Positions 51,412 to 60,162 of a stretch of 64,000 bases of DNA are shown piece by piece. The translations under genes were made by a program, and so were the position numbers. Under the pieces are notes generated by a model, which worked only from the letters and a program-made list of their open reading frames with translations, searched no databases and had not been told where the DNA came from. The stretch is from Actinomycetota bacterium (GTDB lineage: Bacteria; Actinomycetota; Thermoleophilia; Gaiellales; Gaiellaceae), in assembly GCA_003152275.1 (NCBI GenBank), contig PLZU01000091.1, positions 110,217 through 174,216 on the forward strand. Reading direction: 5' to 3'. Positions within the stretch are counted from its first letter, which is position 1, and each line of letters opens with the position of its first letter.

Positions 51412-52330
51412 TCAGGAACTCGACTGTGCGCCGCAGACCGTCCTGGAGTCCGACCTGTGGCGCGTAGCCGAGCACCCGCTGCGACTTCGACAGATCCGCC
51501 CCGGAGTCGCGGATGTCGCCTGCGCGCGGCGGCAGATGCGTCCTTGCGACCGGCTTGCCGAGAATCTCGCCGATCATGTCGGCGATCGTGTTCACGCTCG
51601 CGGGCGAGCCCGCTGCGACGTTGAAGATCTCTCCGCTCGCGCCCTCGGCTCCGCTCGCACGAATCGTCGCGTCGACGACGTTCCCCACGTACGTGAAGTC
51701 GCGCGACTGCTCGCCGTCGCCGTGGATCTCGATCTTCTCGCCCGCGGCGATCGCCGTAACGAAGCGCGGGACGACCGCGGCGTACTGGGAGAAGGGGCTC
51801 TGCCGCTCACCGAACACGTTGAAGTAGCGCAACACGACCGATTCGAACGACTCGTAGACCCGTGAGAAGCTGATGCAGTAGCGCTCGGCCGCGAGCTTCG
51901 CGACGCCGTACGGCGAGATCGGATCGGGCGGCGCGTCCTCCGTCGTCGGCAGCTGCCGCGTCGAGCCGTAGACCGAGGTCGACGAGGAGAAGACCACGCG
52001 CCGCACGGCCTCGTCGCGCGCTGCAAGCAGGACGTTCAATGTCCCTTCGACGTTGACGGCGTTCGACGTCAACGGATCCTGCACGGAGCGCGGGACGGAT
52101 CCGAGCGCCCCGAGGTGGTACACGACTTCGGTGCCGCGCACGGCGTTGTGCACTCGCTCGTAGCTGCGCAGTTCGCCTTCGACGATTTCAACGCCAAGAC
52201 CCTCAAGGTTCACGCGGTTCCCGGTCGAGAAGTTGTCGAGCACGCGAACCTCGTCGCCGTTCTCGAGCAGGGCACGGACGAGATTCGAGCCGATGAATCC
52301 TGCGCCTCCGGTGACGAGCACGAGCGCCAT
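51404..52330 (-). CDS. NAD-dependent SDR epimerase (UDP-glucose 4-epimerase-like)
   Basis: 308 residues from ATG 52330, which shares one base with the upstream TGA (TGATG). VLVTGGAGFIGSNLVRALLE, VRVLDNFSTGNRVNLEGLGV, VVYHLGALGSVPRSVQDPL, VVFSSSTSVYGSTRQLPTTE, SPYGVAKLAAERYCISFSRV, and RYFNVFGERQSPFSQYAAVV are all present, so the catalytic S-Y-K triad is intact. Such enzymes interconvert UDP-hexoses, uronates or N-acetylated forms; N-acetyl-glucosaminuronate or glucose are candidates. Overlap with GT4 downstream suggests supply of its donor. Confidence 0.88.
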   Translation of the reverse strand: MALVLVTGGAGFIGSNLVRALLENGDEVRVLDNFSTGNRVNLEGLGVEIVEGELRSYERVHNAVRGTEVVYHLGALGSVPRSVQDPLTSNAVNVEGTLNVLLAARDEAVRRVVFSSSTSVYGSTRQLPTTEDAPPDPISPYGVAKLAAERYCISFSRVYESFESVVLRYFNVFGERQSPFSQYAAVVPRFVTAIAAGEKIEIHGDGEQSRDFTYVGNVVDATIRASGAEGASGEIFNVAAGSPASVNTIADMIGEILGKPVARTHLPPRAGDIRDSGADLSKSQRVLGYAPQVGLQDGLRRTVEFLSD

Positions 52331-53001
52331 CAGGCAATCGCCTCCACGTGGTAGTTCGCGTTCAGCGATCCCGGTAACGGCTCGCGGAGCAGCGGTACCG
52401 CTCGGTCGAGCGCCTCGCCGCCGGTGTTCAGGAGCGCGATGAACGGCATCCCAAGGGCGCGCATCCGCGCGCGCTTGAAGAGGAGATCGATCGTGTGGGC
52501 TACAAGCATGGCAACGGTCGCTGCGGTTCCTGCACCGGGGCGCACGGTAACGGACGTCCATTCGGCATTTGTTCGGAACAGGTGCGCGAGGCCGTCGTGC
52601 GTCCAGCGCCAGAAGTCGTTCGGGTTCGGGTGGAAGGGATAGACGCCGTGGGTCGAGAGGAGCACGCGGCCGCCGGGCTTGACGACGCGACGGAGCTCCC
52701 GCACCGCCGTTGCCGGGTCGGGTACATGCTCGAGCACCTGCAGGCAAAGGACGACATCGAAGCTCGCGCCCTCGACCGGGATCGCGTCGATCGACCCGTG
52801 CAGGTCGGCGTGCGGATTCCCGGGGACGTCGAAGCCGACGATCTCTGCGGCGCCTTTCAACAGCTGCTCGTACGGCCGTTCGCCACAACCGACGTCGAGT
52901 ACGCGCAGTCCGCGAACGTCCTGCGAGCGGAGCCAGTCGAGCAGTGGCTTGCGCACTGCGTACTGCACCGAGGTGCGGCGCGGATCGAGGCGCGAGCTCA
53001 T
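52330..53001 (-). CDS. Class I SAM methyltransferase (type 11)
   Basis: 223 residues from ATG 53001, coupled by ATGA overlap to the ligase upstream of it. Motif I LRVLDVGCGERPYEQLLKGA, the acidic strand EIVGFDVPGNPHADLHGSID, VVLCLQVLEHVPDPATAVRE and VVKPGGRVLLSTHGVYPFHP are typical. The C-terminus with FIALLNTGGEALDRAVPLLR may be membrane-proximal. Probably modifies a lipid-linked sugar; substrate unknown. Confidence 0.85.
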   Translation of the reverse strand: MSSRLDPRRTSVQYAVRKPLLDWLRSQDVRGLRVLDVGCGERPYEQLLKGAAEIVGFDVPGNPHADLHGSIDAIPVEGASFDVVLCLQVLEHVPDPATAVRELRRVVKPGGRVLLSTHGVYPFHPNPNDFWRWTHDGLAHLFRTNAEWTSVTVRPGAGTAATVAMLVAHTIDLLFKRARMRALGMPFIALLNTGGEALDRAVPLLREPLPGSLNANYHVEAIA

Positions 53002-54323
53002 TCTGCCCGCAGTCTCGTTGCCGCGAGCCCGAACGCGATCCAGGTGAGCGCGTCCAGCGGTATGCCGGCGACGTAGCCCTGGGCGGTCCAGAGCCAGGCG
53101 AGGAGAGCTGTCGCCATCAGCGCGTAGATCGCCGTTGCCGAGGCGTTGCGTGCGGCAAGCCACGCAGCGCTCGAGAAGACAGCGACCCACAGCGCGAGGC
53201 CAACGACACCGAGATCGGCGAGCGCTTGCAGCCACGAGTTCTGCACGCCATAGCGGCGGTTCGGCGCAGCGCTCGGGAATGCGAGCGGCGACTCGTTCGG
53301 GAAGTGGCGGTGCGCGGCCGGCAGGTACGGCTCGAAGTTCGCGGGCTCCGCCGAGCCTTCCCAGCCGACGCCAGTGAGCGGATGGTCGATCCAGATCTGC
53401 CAGCCGATCCAGACGAGGAGCGTCCGGTGCGCGTAGGTCTGCACCTTCGCCTGGCTCGCACTCGGCTGGTGCTTCGCGCCGAGGAAGTGGGCGAATGCCT
53501 CGAGGTCGGTGCCGCGAATCGCGATCGCGCCGCCCAGCACGATCAAGCCTGCAGCGGCGACGCCTGCGAGGCGGCGCAGGTCGACCGCGCGCCGCAGCAC
53601 GAGCACGACGCCAAGCGCGATGAGCGCCGTCCCAAGGCCGAGCACGGACGCGAGTGCGCCCGCAACGATCATCCCGAGCACACCCGTTACGAGCGCGGTC
53701 GAGACGAGCGCGCGGCCTACGCGCGCGCGAGAGGCAGCGAGCCCGACGATCCCGACGAGAAGCGCCGCTCCAGAAAGCGCCGCGAAGTCCGCCGACGCGA
53801 GGAACGACGCCTGCCGGTGCCCAACGGTGCCTGCGAGGAAGATGTCCGCGCCGAAGAACTGCGCGACTCCGACGCCAGTGGCGAACACGCTCCAGAGGAC
53901 GAGCGACCATGCACACAGAAGCAAGTCACGCGACCGCTGCAGCAGGAGCGTGACTGACGGCGCGAGCAACGCGTACTCCGCGAACTTCGCCGCGGTTACG
54001 CCGTGCGTACGCCAGGCGTACGCGGCCGCGTGGTGATGACCGAGGCCGACCTCGATGAACATCCACACGAGGAAGAGGGCGAGCGCGGCCCACAGCCAAC
54101 GGCCGGCCGCAAGCGGCGCGAAGCCGTGCCGAACGCCCGCGAGCAGGGCAGCCAGGACGACCGCAAGCACAGCGAAGTCCGAGAGGTAGGCGTTGATCGT
54201 CGTCGAGCCGAAGCCGACGCTCACACCCGGCTGGTAGGAGACGTGCAAGAAGAGGATCGGGATCGCCGCCGCGAGCACGATGGCACCCGGCGACACGCCT
54301 CGGTACGCAAACCTGGTCGCCAA
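52998..54323 (-). CDS. O-antigen ligase/polymerase-like membrane protein
   Basis: 441 residues, TTG 54323 (with GTG of GVSPG a later alternative). About eleven helices, with a large outside loop around residues 310-370 (TGVGWEGSAEPANFEPYLPA, RYGVQNSWLQALADLGVVGL), where Q-N-S-W-L-Q is similar to the H-S-x-W region of Wzy/WaaL proteins. Start region lies 26 bases from the divergent flippase. It is more distant from the two other ligases (6419, 9465) than these are from one another. Confidence 0.82.
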   Translation of the reverse strand: MATRFAYRGVSPGAIVLAAAIPILFLHVSYQPGVSVGFGSTTINAYLSDFAVLAVVLAALLAGVRHGFAPLAAGRWLWAALALFLVWMFIEVGLGHHHAAAYAWRTHGVTAAKFAEYALLAPSVTLLLQRSRDLLLCAWSLVLWSVFATGVGVAQFFGADIFLAGTVGHRQASFLASADFAALSGAALLVGIVGLAASRARVGRALVSTALVTGVLGMIVAGALASVLGLGTALIALGVVLVLRRAVDLRRLAGVAAAGLIVLGGAIAIRGTDLEAFAHFLGAKHQPSASQAKVQTYAHRTLLVWIGWQIWIDHPLTGVGWEGSAEPANFEPYLPAAHRHFPNESPLAFPSAAPNRRYGVQNSWLQALADLGVVGLALWVAVFSSAAWLAARNASATAIYALMATALLAWLWTAQGYVAGIPLDALTWIAFGLAATRLRAE

Positions 54324-54349
54324 GGAGACGGCGACTATACCCTCGCCTG

Positions 54350-55636
54350 ATGCGCCGGCTCTTCGTCCGCCGTTCCCTGACGGCCGTCGGCATCTACACG
54401 TCGGTCACCCTCGGCTTCCTCGGAACCGTCGTCGCCACGCGCGAGCTCTCCCTACGTGTCTTCGGCGACTACGCGACCGTCCTCTACGCCACGAGCTTCT
54501 TGCAGTCGTTCTTCGACCTCACGGTCGAGGAGGCGCTCGTCAAGTACGGCTTTCGCTACTCGACGCGGGAAGACTGGGGCCGTTTCCGGCGGCTTTTCTC
54601 GAGTGCGCTCTGGTTCAAGCTGGCCGGGTCGCTCTTCGGTGCGCTCGGTCTCGTCGTGTTCTCGCAGCTCGCACCGCACAGGCTTGAGCTCCCATTGCTG
54701 CTCGCCGCGGGCATTCCGCTTGGGCAGTCGCTGGAAGGACTCGCCGGGACGATGCTCTACCTGCGCGGGCGCTACGACATCCGCTCGCTCTTTCTGAGCT
54801 GGTCGATGGGACTGCGCCTCACCGGGATCGCGGTGGGAGCCCACTTCGGGCTCGCCGAGGCGATAGCGGGTGTGCTCGCAGCCCAGATCGTCTCCACCGC
54901 CTCAATCGGCGCCGTCGGCTGGCTCGCTTTTCGTCGCTTTCCGGGCGCGGCGTCGCGGCCGCTCGAAGAGGAGCGGCGGGAGATCTTCTCGTTCATCCTG
55001 CAGTCGAGCGCAGCCACGGGCATCCTCTCCCTGCGCGGTGGACTGGCGCCCCTTCTGCTCGGAGCAGTGACGAACACCAAACAGGTCGGGTTGTTCCGCG
55101 TCGCGCAGGCGCCACAGTCCGGGTTCCAGGCGCTTTCCGCACCCGCACGGATGATCCTCCTCACCGAGCAGACCCGCGACTGGGAGAAGGGGCGCCAGTC
55201 GGTCGTGCTGCGCGGCGTGCGCCGGTACAGCCTCGTGGCAACCGCCGTCGCGCTCGTCGCCGTGCCGCCGCTTCTCGTCTGGATTCCCGACATCATTCGC
55301 TTCGTCAACGGCCCCAAGTACGTTGGCGCCGCGTCCGCTGCACGGCTGCTCATTCTCGCGGCGGCGGTTCAGCTCGTCGTCGGCTGGACGAAGTCGTTCC
55401 CGGTCACGATCGGACGGCCGGGTCTCCGAATCCTCACGCACGGCATCGAGACGATCGTCGTGCTGCCGCTAACCGTCGTGTTCGGCTTGTTGTGGGGCGC
55501 GGCCGGCGCGGCGGGCGCGGTGCTCGTCGGTATGTGCGCCTTCGCTGTCGTATGGGCGTTCGTCTTCCTCCGCATCGAACCCGAGGACATAGGACCGCCG
55601 ACGCCCGTCATCGACATCGGGCCCGCGCTTCCGTGA
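54350..55636 (+). CDS. Oligosaccharide flippase (Wzx/MATE-like)
   Basis: 428 residues, ATG 54350, with about twelve helices. SLTAVGIYTSVTLGFLGTVV, ATRELSLRVFGDYATVLYAT, QSFFDLTVEEALVKYGFRYS and TNTKQVGLFRVAQAPQSGFQ correspond to the polysaccharide-synthase family of flippases. It moves lipid-linked repeat units across the membrane. Next to GT4 genes with a GTGA overlap, so it is likely the flippase for the oligosaccharide built by the following enzymes. Confidence 0.88.
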   Translation: MRRLFVRRSLTAVGIYTSVTLGFLGTVVATRELSLRVFGDYATVLYATSFLQSFFDLTVEEALVKYGFRYSTREDWGRFRRLFSSALWFKLAGSLFGALGLVVFSQLAPHRLELPLLLAAGIPLGQSLEGLAGTMLYLRGRYDIRSLFLSWSMGLRLTGIAVGAHFGLAEAIAGVLAAQIVSTASIGAVGWLAFRRFPGAASRPLEEERREIFSFILQSSAATGILSLRGGLAPLLLGAVTNTKQVGLFRVAQAPQSGFQALSAPARMILLTEQTRDWEKGRQSVVLRGVRRYSLVATAVALVAVPPLLVWIPDIIRFVNGPKYVGAASAARLLILAAAVQLVVGWTKSFPVTIGRPGLRILTHGIETIVVLPLTVVFGLLWGAAGAAGAVLVGMCAFAVVWAFVFLRIEPEDIGPPTPVIDIGPALP

Positions 55637-56775
55637 GGGTCCTCGTCGTCTCGGGCATCTGGCCCCCTGACGTGGGAGGTCCGGCGAGTCACGCACCGGA
55701 CGTCATCGCGTTCTTGCGCGAGCACGGACATCAGGTCGAAGTTGTGGTCACGGCCAGTGCCGTTCCGGCGCAAGAGGCGTATCCGGTTCGCTGGATTCCC
55801 CGCGCGCTGCCGAAGGGAGTGATCCACGTGCGCGCCGGCCTCGAGATTGCGCGCCGCGCCGCACACGCGGACGTCGTCTACACGACCGGGATGTTCGGGC
55901 GCAGCTCGCTCGGAGCCGCGTTCGCGCGGCGACCGTACGTCGTCAAGTTGACCGCGGATCCCGCATTCGAACGCGCTCGAAGGAGGGGCATCGTCGGCGG
56001 CAACGTCGACGAGTTCCAATACGGGGCTGCGAGCGCGGCAGTGCGCGTGCTCCGCGTTGCGCGCGACGCCGAGCTCAAGCATGCGGCACATGTATTCACG
56101 CCGAGCGAGTATCTGCGCGAGCTTGCGCTTTCTTGGGGCGTGGATTCCGCCCGCGTCTCGGTGCTCCCGAACCCAACCCCGCTGCTACCGACGCTTGCGC
56201 CGCGCGAAGAGCTGCGGCGAGGCTTCGGGCTGACGGGACCCACGCTGGCGTTCGCCGGCCGGCTGACGGCTCAGAAGTCGCTGCGCGTCGCGCTCGAGGC
56301 CGTCGCGAGCGTCGAGGGCGTCGAGCTGCTGATCGCGGGCGAGGGCGACGAGCGCGAGACGCTCGAGCAGGAAGTCGCTGAGCTCGGGCTGGCCGAGCGT
56401 GTGCGCTTCCTGGGGGCATTGCCGCGCGCGCGCGTCGTCGAGCTGTTTGCGGGGGCCGACGCATCGATTCTGTCGTCGACGTGGGAGAACTTCCCGCACA
56501 CGGTGGTCGAAGCGCTCGCAGTTGGTACGCCGGTCATCGCGACCGCGACGGGCGGCGTGGGTGAGGTCGTGCGGGACGGTGAGAACGGCCTGCTCGTTCC
56601 GCTCGGCGATTCCGCAGCGCTCGGCGCTGCGATCCGCCGCTATTTCGACGATGAAGAGCTCCGGCGGCGCCTGCATGCCGGGGCGGCTCCTTCAGTGGCG
56701 AAGTACGCGCCGGAGCGCATTTTCGCGCAGCTCGAACAGACGCTCCAGCGGGTCGCGCGTACCCTGCCCCGGTGA
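55633..56775 (+). CDS. Glycosyltransferase family 4 (GT-B fold)
   Basis: 380 residues from GTG 55633 (GTGA overlap; longer in-frame sequence is shadow). VRVLVVSGIWPPDVGGPASH, YVVKLTADPAFERARRRGIV, VFTPSEYLRELALSWGVDSA, LAFAGRLTAQKSLRVALEAV and SSTWENFPHTVVEALAVGTP with the E-x7-E-like clamp (W-E-N-F-P-H-T-V-V-E-A) are visible. First GT of the right-hand operon after the flippase. Confidence 0.88.
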   Translation: MRVLVVSGIWPPDVGGPASHAPDVIAFLREHGHQVEVVVTASAVPAQEAYPVRWIPRALPKGVIHVRAGLEIARRAAHADVVYTTGMFGRSSLGAAFARRPYVVKLTADPAFERARRRGIVGGNVDEFQYGAASAAVRVLRVARDAELKHAAHVFTPSEYLRELALSWGVDSARVSVLPNPTPLLPTLAPREELRRGFGLTGPTLAFAGRLTAQKSLRVALEAVASVEGVELLIAGEGDERETLEQEVAELGLAERVRFLGALPRARVVELFAGADASILSSTWENFPHTVVEALAVGTPVIATATGGVGEVVRDGENGLLVPLGDSAALGAAIRRYFDDEELRRRLHAGAAPSVAKYAPERIFAQLEQTLQRVARTLPR

Positions 56776-57872
56776 GCAAGCCCCGCGTTCTCTTCATCGG
56801 CCGGACCCGATACCGGCTGCCGCTGTCGCCGAGCCTCGCGCTGAAGTTCGACGCGCTGAGCCGGGAGTTGGACGTCCACGTGCTCGCTGCTGCTGCGCCC
56901 GGTTCGCCAGCGGGAGACGCGACGTTCACCCTCGTGCCGCCGTTTCGCCCGCGAGCTCTCGACGGTCTCAGCTTCTGGCTCGCGTTGCCCGTGCGCGTTG
57001 CCCGGATGCTGCGAGCGTTCCGTCCTGATGCGGTCGTGTGCCAGACGGCCTATGACGCAGCAGCGGCGTTGCTGGCACGGCGGCTCGCCCGCGTGCCGGC
57101 GCGAATCATCGTCGAGGTGCACGGGGACTGGCGGACGTCGACCCGGCTCTACGGCTCCGGTGCGCGCCGGCTCGTTGCAGGCGTAGGCGATGCGGTCGCC
57201 GCGGCCGCGCTGCGCCGGGCCGATGCGGTCCGCACGGTGTCGCCGTTCACCGCACGCCTCGTCGGCGAGCTCGGCGTCGAGCCGACCGCGGACTTCCCGG
57301 CCTACATGCACCTCGAGCCGTTCACGGTGCCGCCGATGCCTCTGCCCGATGCCCCGGTCGCACTCTTCGTCGGCGTTCTGGAGCAGTACAAGAACATCGA
57401 CGGCCTCGCCGCAGCGTGGCGGCTCGCTGCGCCGCGTGTCGGCGCGGCGTCGCTCCGGCTCGTGGGCAAGGGGACGCGCGCCGACGTCGCGAAGGCGCTC
57501 GTACGCGAACACGGCGTCCGCTGGGACGAGGAGCTGACGTCGGAGGAGGTGGCCACCGCGATGGACGATGCATGGGTCCTCGTGCTGCCTTCTCGCTCGG
57601 AGGGAATGGGCAGGGTGCTCGTCGAGGCGTTTTGCCGCGGGCGCGGCGTCGTCGGCACGCGCGCGGGCTCGATTCCGAACCTCGTCGTGGACGGAGTCTC
57701 CGGCCTCCTCGTCGAGCCCGGCGATCCCGACGCTCTGGCCGACGCGCTCGTGCGCGTGCTGTCGGATCGTGTGCTTGCCGAGCGGCTCGCGGAAGGCGCG
57801 CGATCGGCAGCCGCGCCGTGGTTGCAGACGCCGGAGCAGTACGCGCAGCGCATGCGGGAGCTCATCGCGTGA
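56772..57872 (+). CDS. Glycosyltransferase family 4, copy A of a duplicated pair
   Basis: 366 residues from GTG 56772 (GTGA overlap). RVLFIGRTRYRLPLSPSLAL, IIVEVHGDWRTSTRLYGSGA, ALFVGVLEQYKNIDGLAAAW, AMDDAWVLVLPSRSEGMGRV and VLVEAFCRGRGVVGTRAGS. It shares this pattern with the gene at 58867 (VSRERFRLPLDGAQ, LDVQGDWHETTRLYGSS, FVGVLERYKAFDTLVEAW). The downstream gene shares a pattern with 61904, so the two are arranged as A-B, A', B'. Confidence 0.87.
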   Translation: MSKPRVLFIGRTRYRLPLSPSLALKFDALSRELDVHVLAAAAPGSPAGDATFTLVPPFRPRALDGLSFWLALPVRVARMLRAFRPDAVVCQTAYDAAAALLARRLARVPARIIVEVHGDWRTSTRLYGSGARRLVAGVGDAVAAAALRRADAVRTVSPFTARLVGELGVEPTADFPAYMHLEPFTVPPMPLPDAPVALFVGVLEQYKNIDGLAAAWRLAAPRVGAASLRLVGKGTRADVAKALVREHGVRWDEELTSEEVATAMDDAWVLVLPSRSEGMGRVLVEAFCRGRGVVGTRAGSIPNLVVDGVSGLLVEPGDPDALADALVRVLSDRVLAERLAEGARSAAAPWLQTPEQYAQRMRELIA

Positions 57873-58870
57873 GGATCGTCTTTGCGACGCAAGCCGCAGA
57901 TCCCGACCACCCGGTGCTCGGTGCGACGCTCGCAAAGATTCGCGCACTCGCCGCGCGCGTCGACGAGGTGGTCGTCATCGCCGACTCTGTCGTACCTGAA
58001 GCGCTGCCCGACAATTGCGTTGCGCACAGCTTCGCAGCGTCGTCGCAGGCGGGACGCGGCGCGCGGTACGTCGGTGCGCTCGCGCCTGAGCTGCTTCGGA
58101 AGCCGGTGGCGGTGCTTGCGCACATGTCGCCCATCTATGCGCTGCTCGCGGCTCCACTTGCGCGGCCGCTGCGCGTGCCGTTGCTGCTCTGGTTCACCCA
58201 GCAAGCCGCAGGCCCGTCACTCCAGGCGGCCGAGCGAGTCGTCGACCGCATTTTGACCGTCGACGAGCGCAGCGTGCCGCTGCGCTCGTCGAAGGTGCGC
58301 GCCATCGGTCACGGCATCGATGTCGCCGCACTCCCGTGCGTACCGGAACGGCGCCCACCGCTCCGGCGCCTACTGGGCCTCGGCCGTTACGCGCCCGTGA
58401 AGGGGTGGGAGACCGCGCTCCGTGCGCTGACCGAGCTGCCCGAGGCGACGCTCGTGTTGCACGGACCGACGCTCACCGACGGAGATCGTGCGGAGCTGCC
58501 GCGGCTCCAGTCGCTCGCGCGCGAGCTGAACGTTGACGGCCGCGTGTCGTTCGGCGGGGAGGTCCCGTACGCGCAGGTGCCGCACCTGTTCGGGCTGGCG
58601 GACGCAGTCGTGAACGCAACGCAGGGCAACGCAGCGGACAAGGTCGTCTACGAGGCCGCCGCCGCCTGCCTGCCCGTGTTCGCTGCGTCGCCGGTGTTCG
58701 ACGGGCTCTTGCCGGAACAAATGCGCTTCCACGGCGACTATCCCGGCTCGCTCGCTGAGCGGATCCGCGACTATGAGGGCGGCGCCGGGGCTCAGCTGCG
58801 CGAGCGGGTTCAGGCCGAGCACTCGGCAGCTCACTGGGCCGAGCGCGTGCTCGAGGAGGCCGGGGCGTGA
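57869..58870 (+). CDS. Glycosyltransferase family 4, copy B of a duplicated pair
   Basis: 333 residues from GTG 57869. IVFATQAADPDHPVLGATLA, VLAHMSPIYALLAAPLARPL, IGHGIDVAALPC, LGRYAPVKGWETALRALTEL and KVVYEAAAACLPVFAASPVF. The same blocks recur in the gene at 61904 (ATQKLDPNDPVLAATVPMV, LGRYSPAKGLETILRG, KVVYEAAASCLPVLASNP). It lacks the classical glycine-rich N-terminal loop of GT4, with D-x-x-D-P-V-L instead. Overlaps its neighbours by four bases on both sides. Confidence 0.83.
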   Translation: MRIVFATQAADPDHPVLGATLAKIRALAARVDEVVVIADSVVPEALPDNCVAHSFAASSQAGRGARYVGALAPELLRKPVAVLAHMSPIYALLAAPLARPLRVPLLLWFTQQAAGPSLQAAERVVDRILTVDERSVPLRSSKVRAIGHGIDVAALPCVPERRPPLRRLLGLGRYAPVKGWETALRALTELPEATLVLHGPTLTDGDRAELPRLQSLARELNVDGRVSFGGEVPYAQVPHLFGLADAVVNATQGNAADKVVYEAAAACLPVFAASPVFDGLLPEQMRFHGDYPGSLAERIRDYEGGAGAQLRERVQAEHSAAHWAERVLEEAGA

Positions 58871-59988
58871 ATCCGCGGGTGTTGTTCGTCTCGAGAGAAC
58901 GATTCCGTCTGCCGCTCGACGGTGCGCAAGAGCGGAAATGGGCTGCGGTTGCGCGGGTCATCGATCATCGCGTGCTTGCGGCCGCTCCCGATGGCCGCCC
59001 AACGCAGGACGAGCGCTTCCACCTGATTCCGCCCGCGAGCCCTCGCGTGTTCGACGGGGCGCTCTTCTACGTTCTGTTGCCGTGGCGGATTGGGCGCGAG
59101 CTGCGGCGATTCAAGCCGCAAGCCGCTCTGGTTCAGGGCGTGCATGAGCTCGTGGCGTTTCTCGTTGCGCGACGCCTGGCCGGCGGCCACACGAAGGTCA
59201 TCCTCGACGTACAAGGCGATTGGCACGAGACCACGCGCCTGTACGGCTCGTCGCTTCGGAGGCTGCTCAATCCCGTGAACGACGCACTTGCGCCACTTGC
59301 GGTACGCCGCGCGGACGCAGTGCGAACCGTGTCCACTCAGACGACCGGCCTTGTGCGAGCGCTCGGCGTCGAACCGGCTGCGACGTTCCCGTCCTATGTC
59401 GACGCCGACGCGTTTCTCGTGCGCTCGCCTGCTCCGCTCCCCGAGCGCCCTCGCGCGATCTTCGTCGGCGTGCTCGAGCGGTACAAGGCGTTCGACACGC
59501 TCGTCGAAGCCTGGCACCGCGCCGCGCCGCGCGTTCCCGATGCGACCTTGCACATCGTCGGCGACGGCACGATGCGCGATCGCGCGCGCGCGTTGGTTGC
59601 CCAGTTGCCTGAGCAGACCGAGTGGTCCGAGCGTCTCACCGCGGAGGAAGTTGCGGGGGCGATGGACGACGCGTGGCTCGTGTGCCTTCCGTCGCGCTCC
59701 GAAGGCCTGCCCCGCGTCGCCCTCGAGGCCGCCTGTCGCGGCCGCGCGATCGTCGGCGGCGATCGGGCGGGGATTCCGGACGTCGTCCACGATGAGGTGA
59801 ATGGCCTGCTCGTCGACCCCGACGACATCGAAGGGCTCGCCGAGGCGCTCGTCCGGCTGCTCTCCGACCGCGAGCTTGCGCAAGCCTTCGGCGCTGCGGC
59901 CCGGCGCACCGGCGAGGAGTGGGGCGTAACCCCGGGCGAGTACGCGGCGAAGGTGCGGGCGCTCGTGGACGGCCTCTTGGATGGCTGA
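58867..59988 (+). CDS. Glycosyltransferase family 4, copy A' of a duplicated pair
   Basis: 373 residues from GTG 58867. PRVLFVSRERFRLPLDGAQE, KVILDVQGDWHETTRLYGSS, RTVSTQTTGLVRALGVEPA, IFVGVLERYKAFDTLVEAWH and LPSRSEGLPRVALEAACRGR. Closest relative in the window is copy A at 56772. Its 3' end is not coupled: 174 bases separate it from the deacetylase gene. Confidence 0.86.
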   Translation: MNPRVLFVSRERFRLPLDGAQERKWAAVARVIDHRVLAAAPDGRPTQDERFHLIPPASPRVFDGALFYVLLPWRIGRELRRFKPQAALVQGVHELVAFLVARRLAGGHTKVILDVQGDWHETTRLYGSSLRRLLNPVNDALAPLAVRRADAVRTVSTQTTGLVRALGVEPAATFPSYVDADAFLVRSPAPLPERPRAIFVGVLERYKAFDTLVEAWHRAAPRVPDATLHIVGDGTMRDRARALVAQLPEQTEWSERLTAEEVAGAMDDAWLVCLPSRSEGLPRVALEAACRGRAIVGGDRAGIPDVVHDEVNGLLVDPDDIEGLAEALVRLLSDRELAQAFGAAARRTGEEWGVTPGEYAAKVRALVDGLLDG

Positions 59989-60162
59989 GCGGACAATCGC
60001 GCGCCGCGGATGACGCCCCTGACGCTGCGCAGAATCGCCGCGCTCGTCCACGGCCCGTAGCGCCACTACGAACCGTGGCCGACCGTGACGCCCTGCTTGG
60101 TCATGGACGCCCCCGCTAGCACGCGACCGTACACTCAACCATCCACTGGCTAACCTGCTCCC

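Noticed and set aside
60010..60060. Short frame MTPLTLRRIAALVHGP followed by a stop and in-frame RHYEPWPTVTPC as a broken gene between 58867 and 60163.
   Set aside because: Too short to support a gene; could be a remnant but shows no recognised family.
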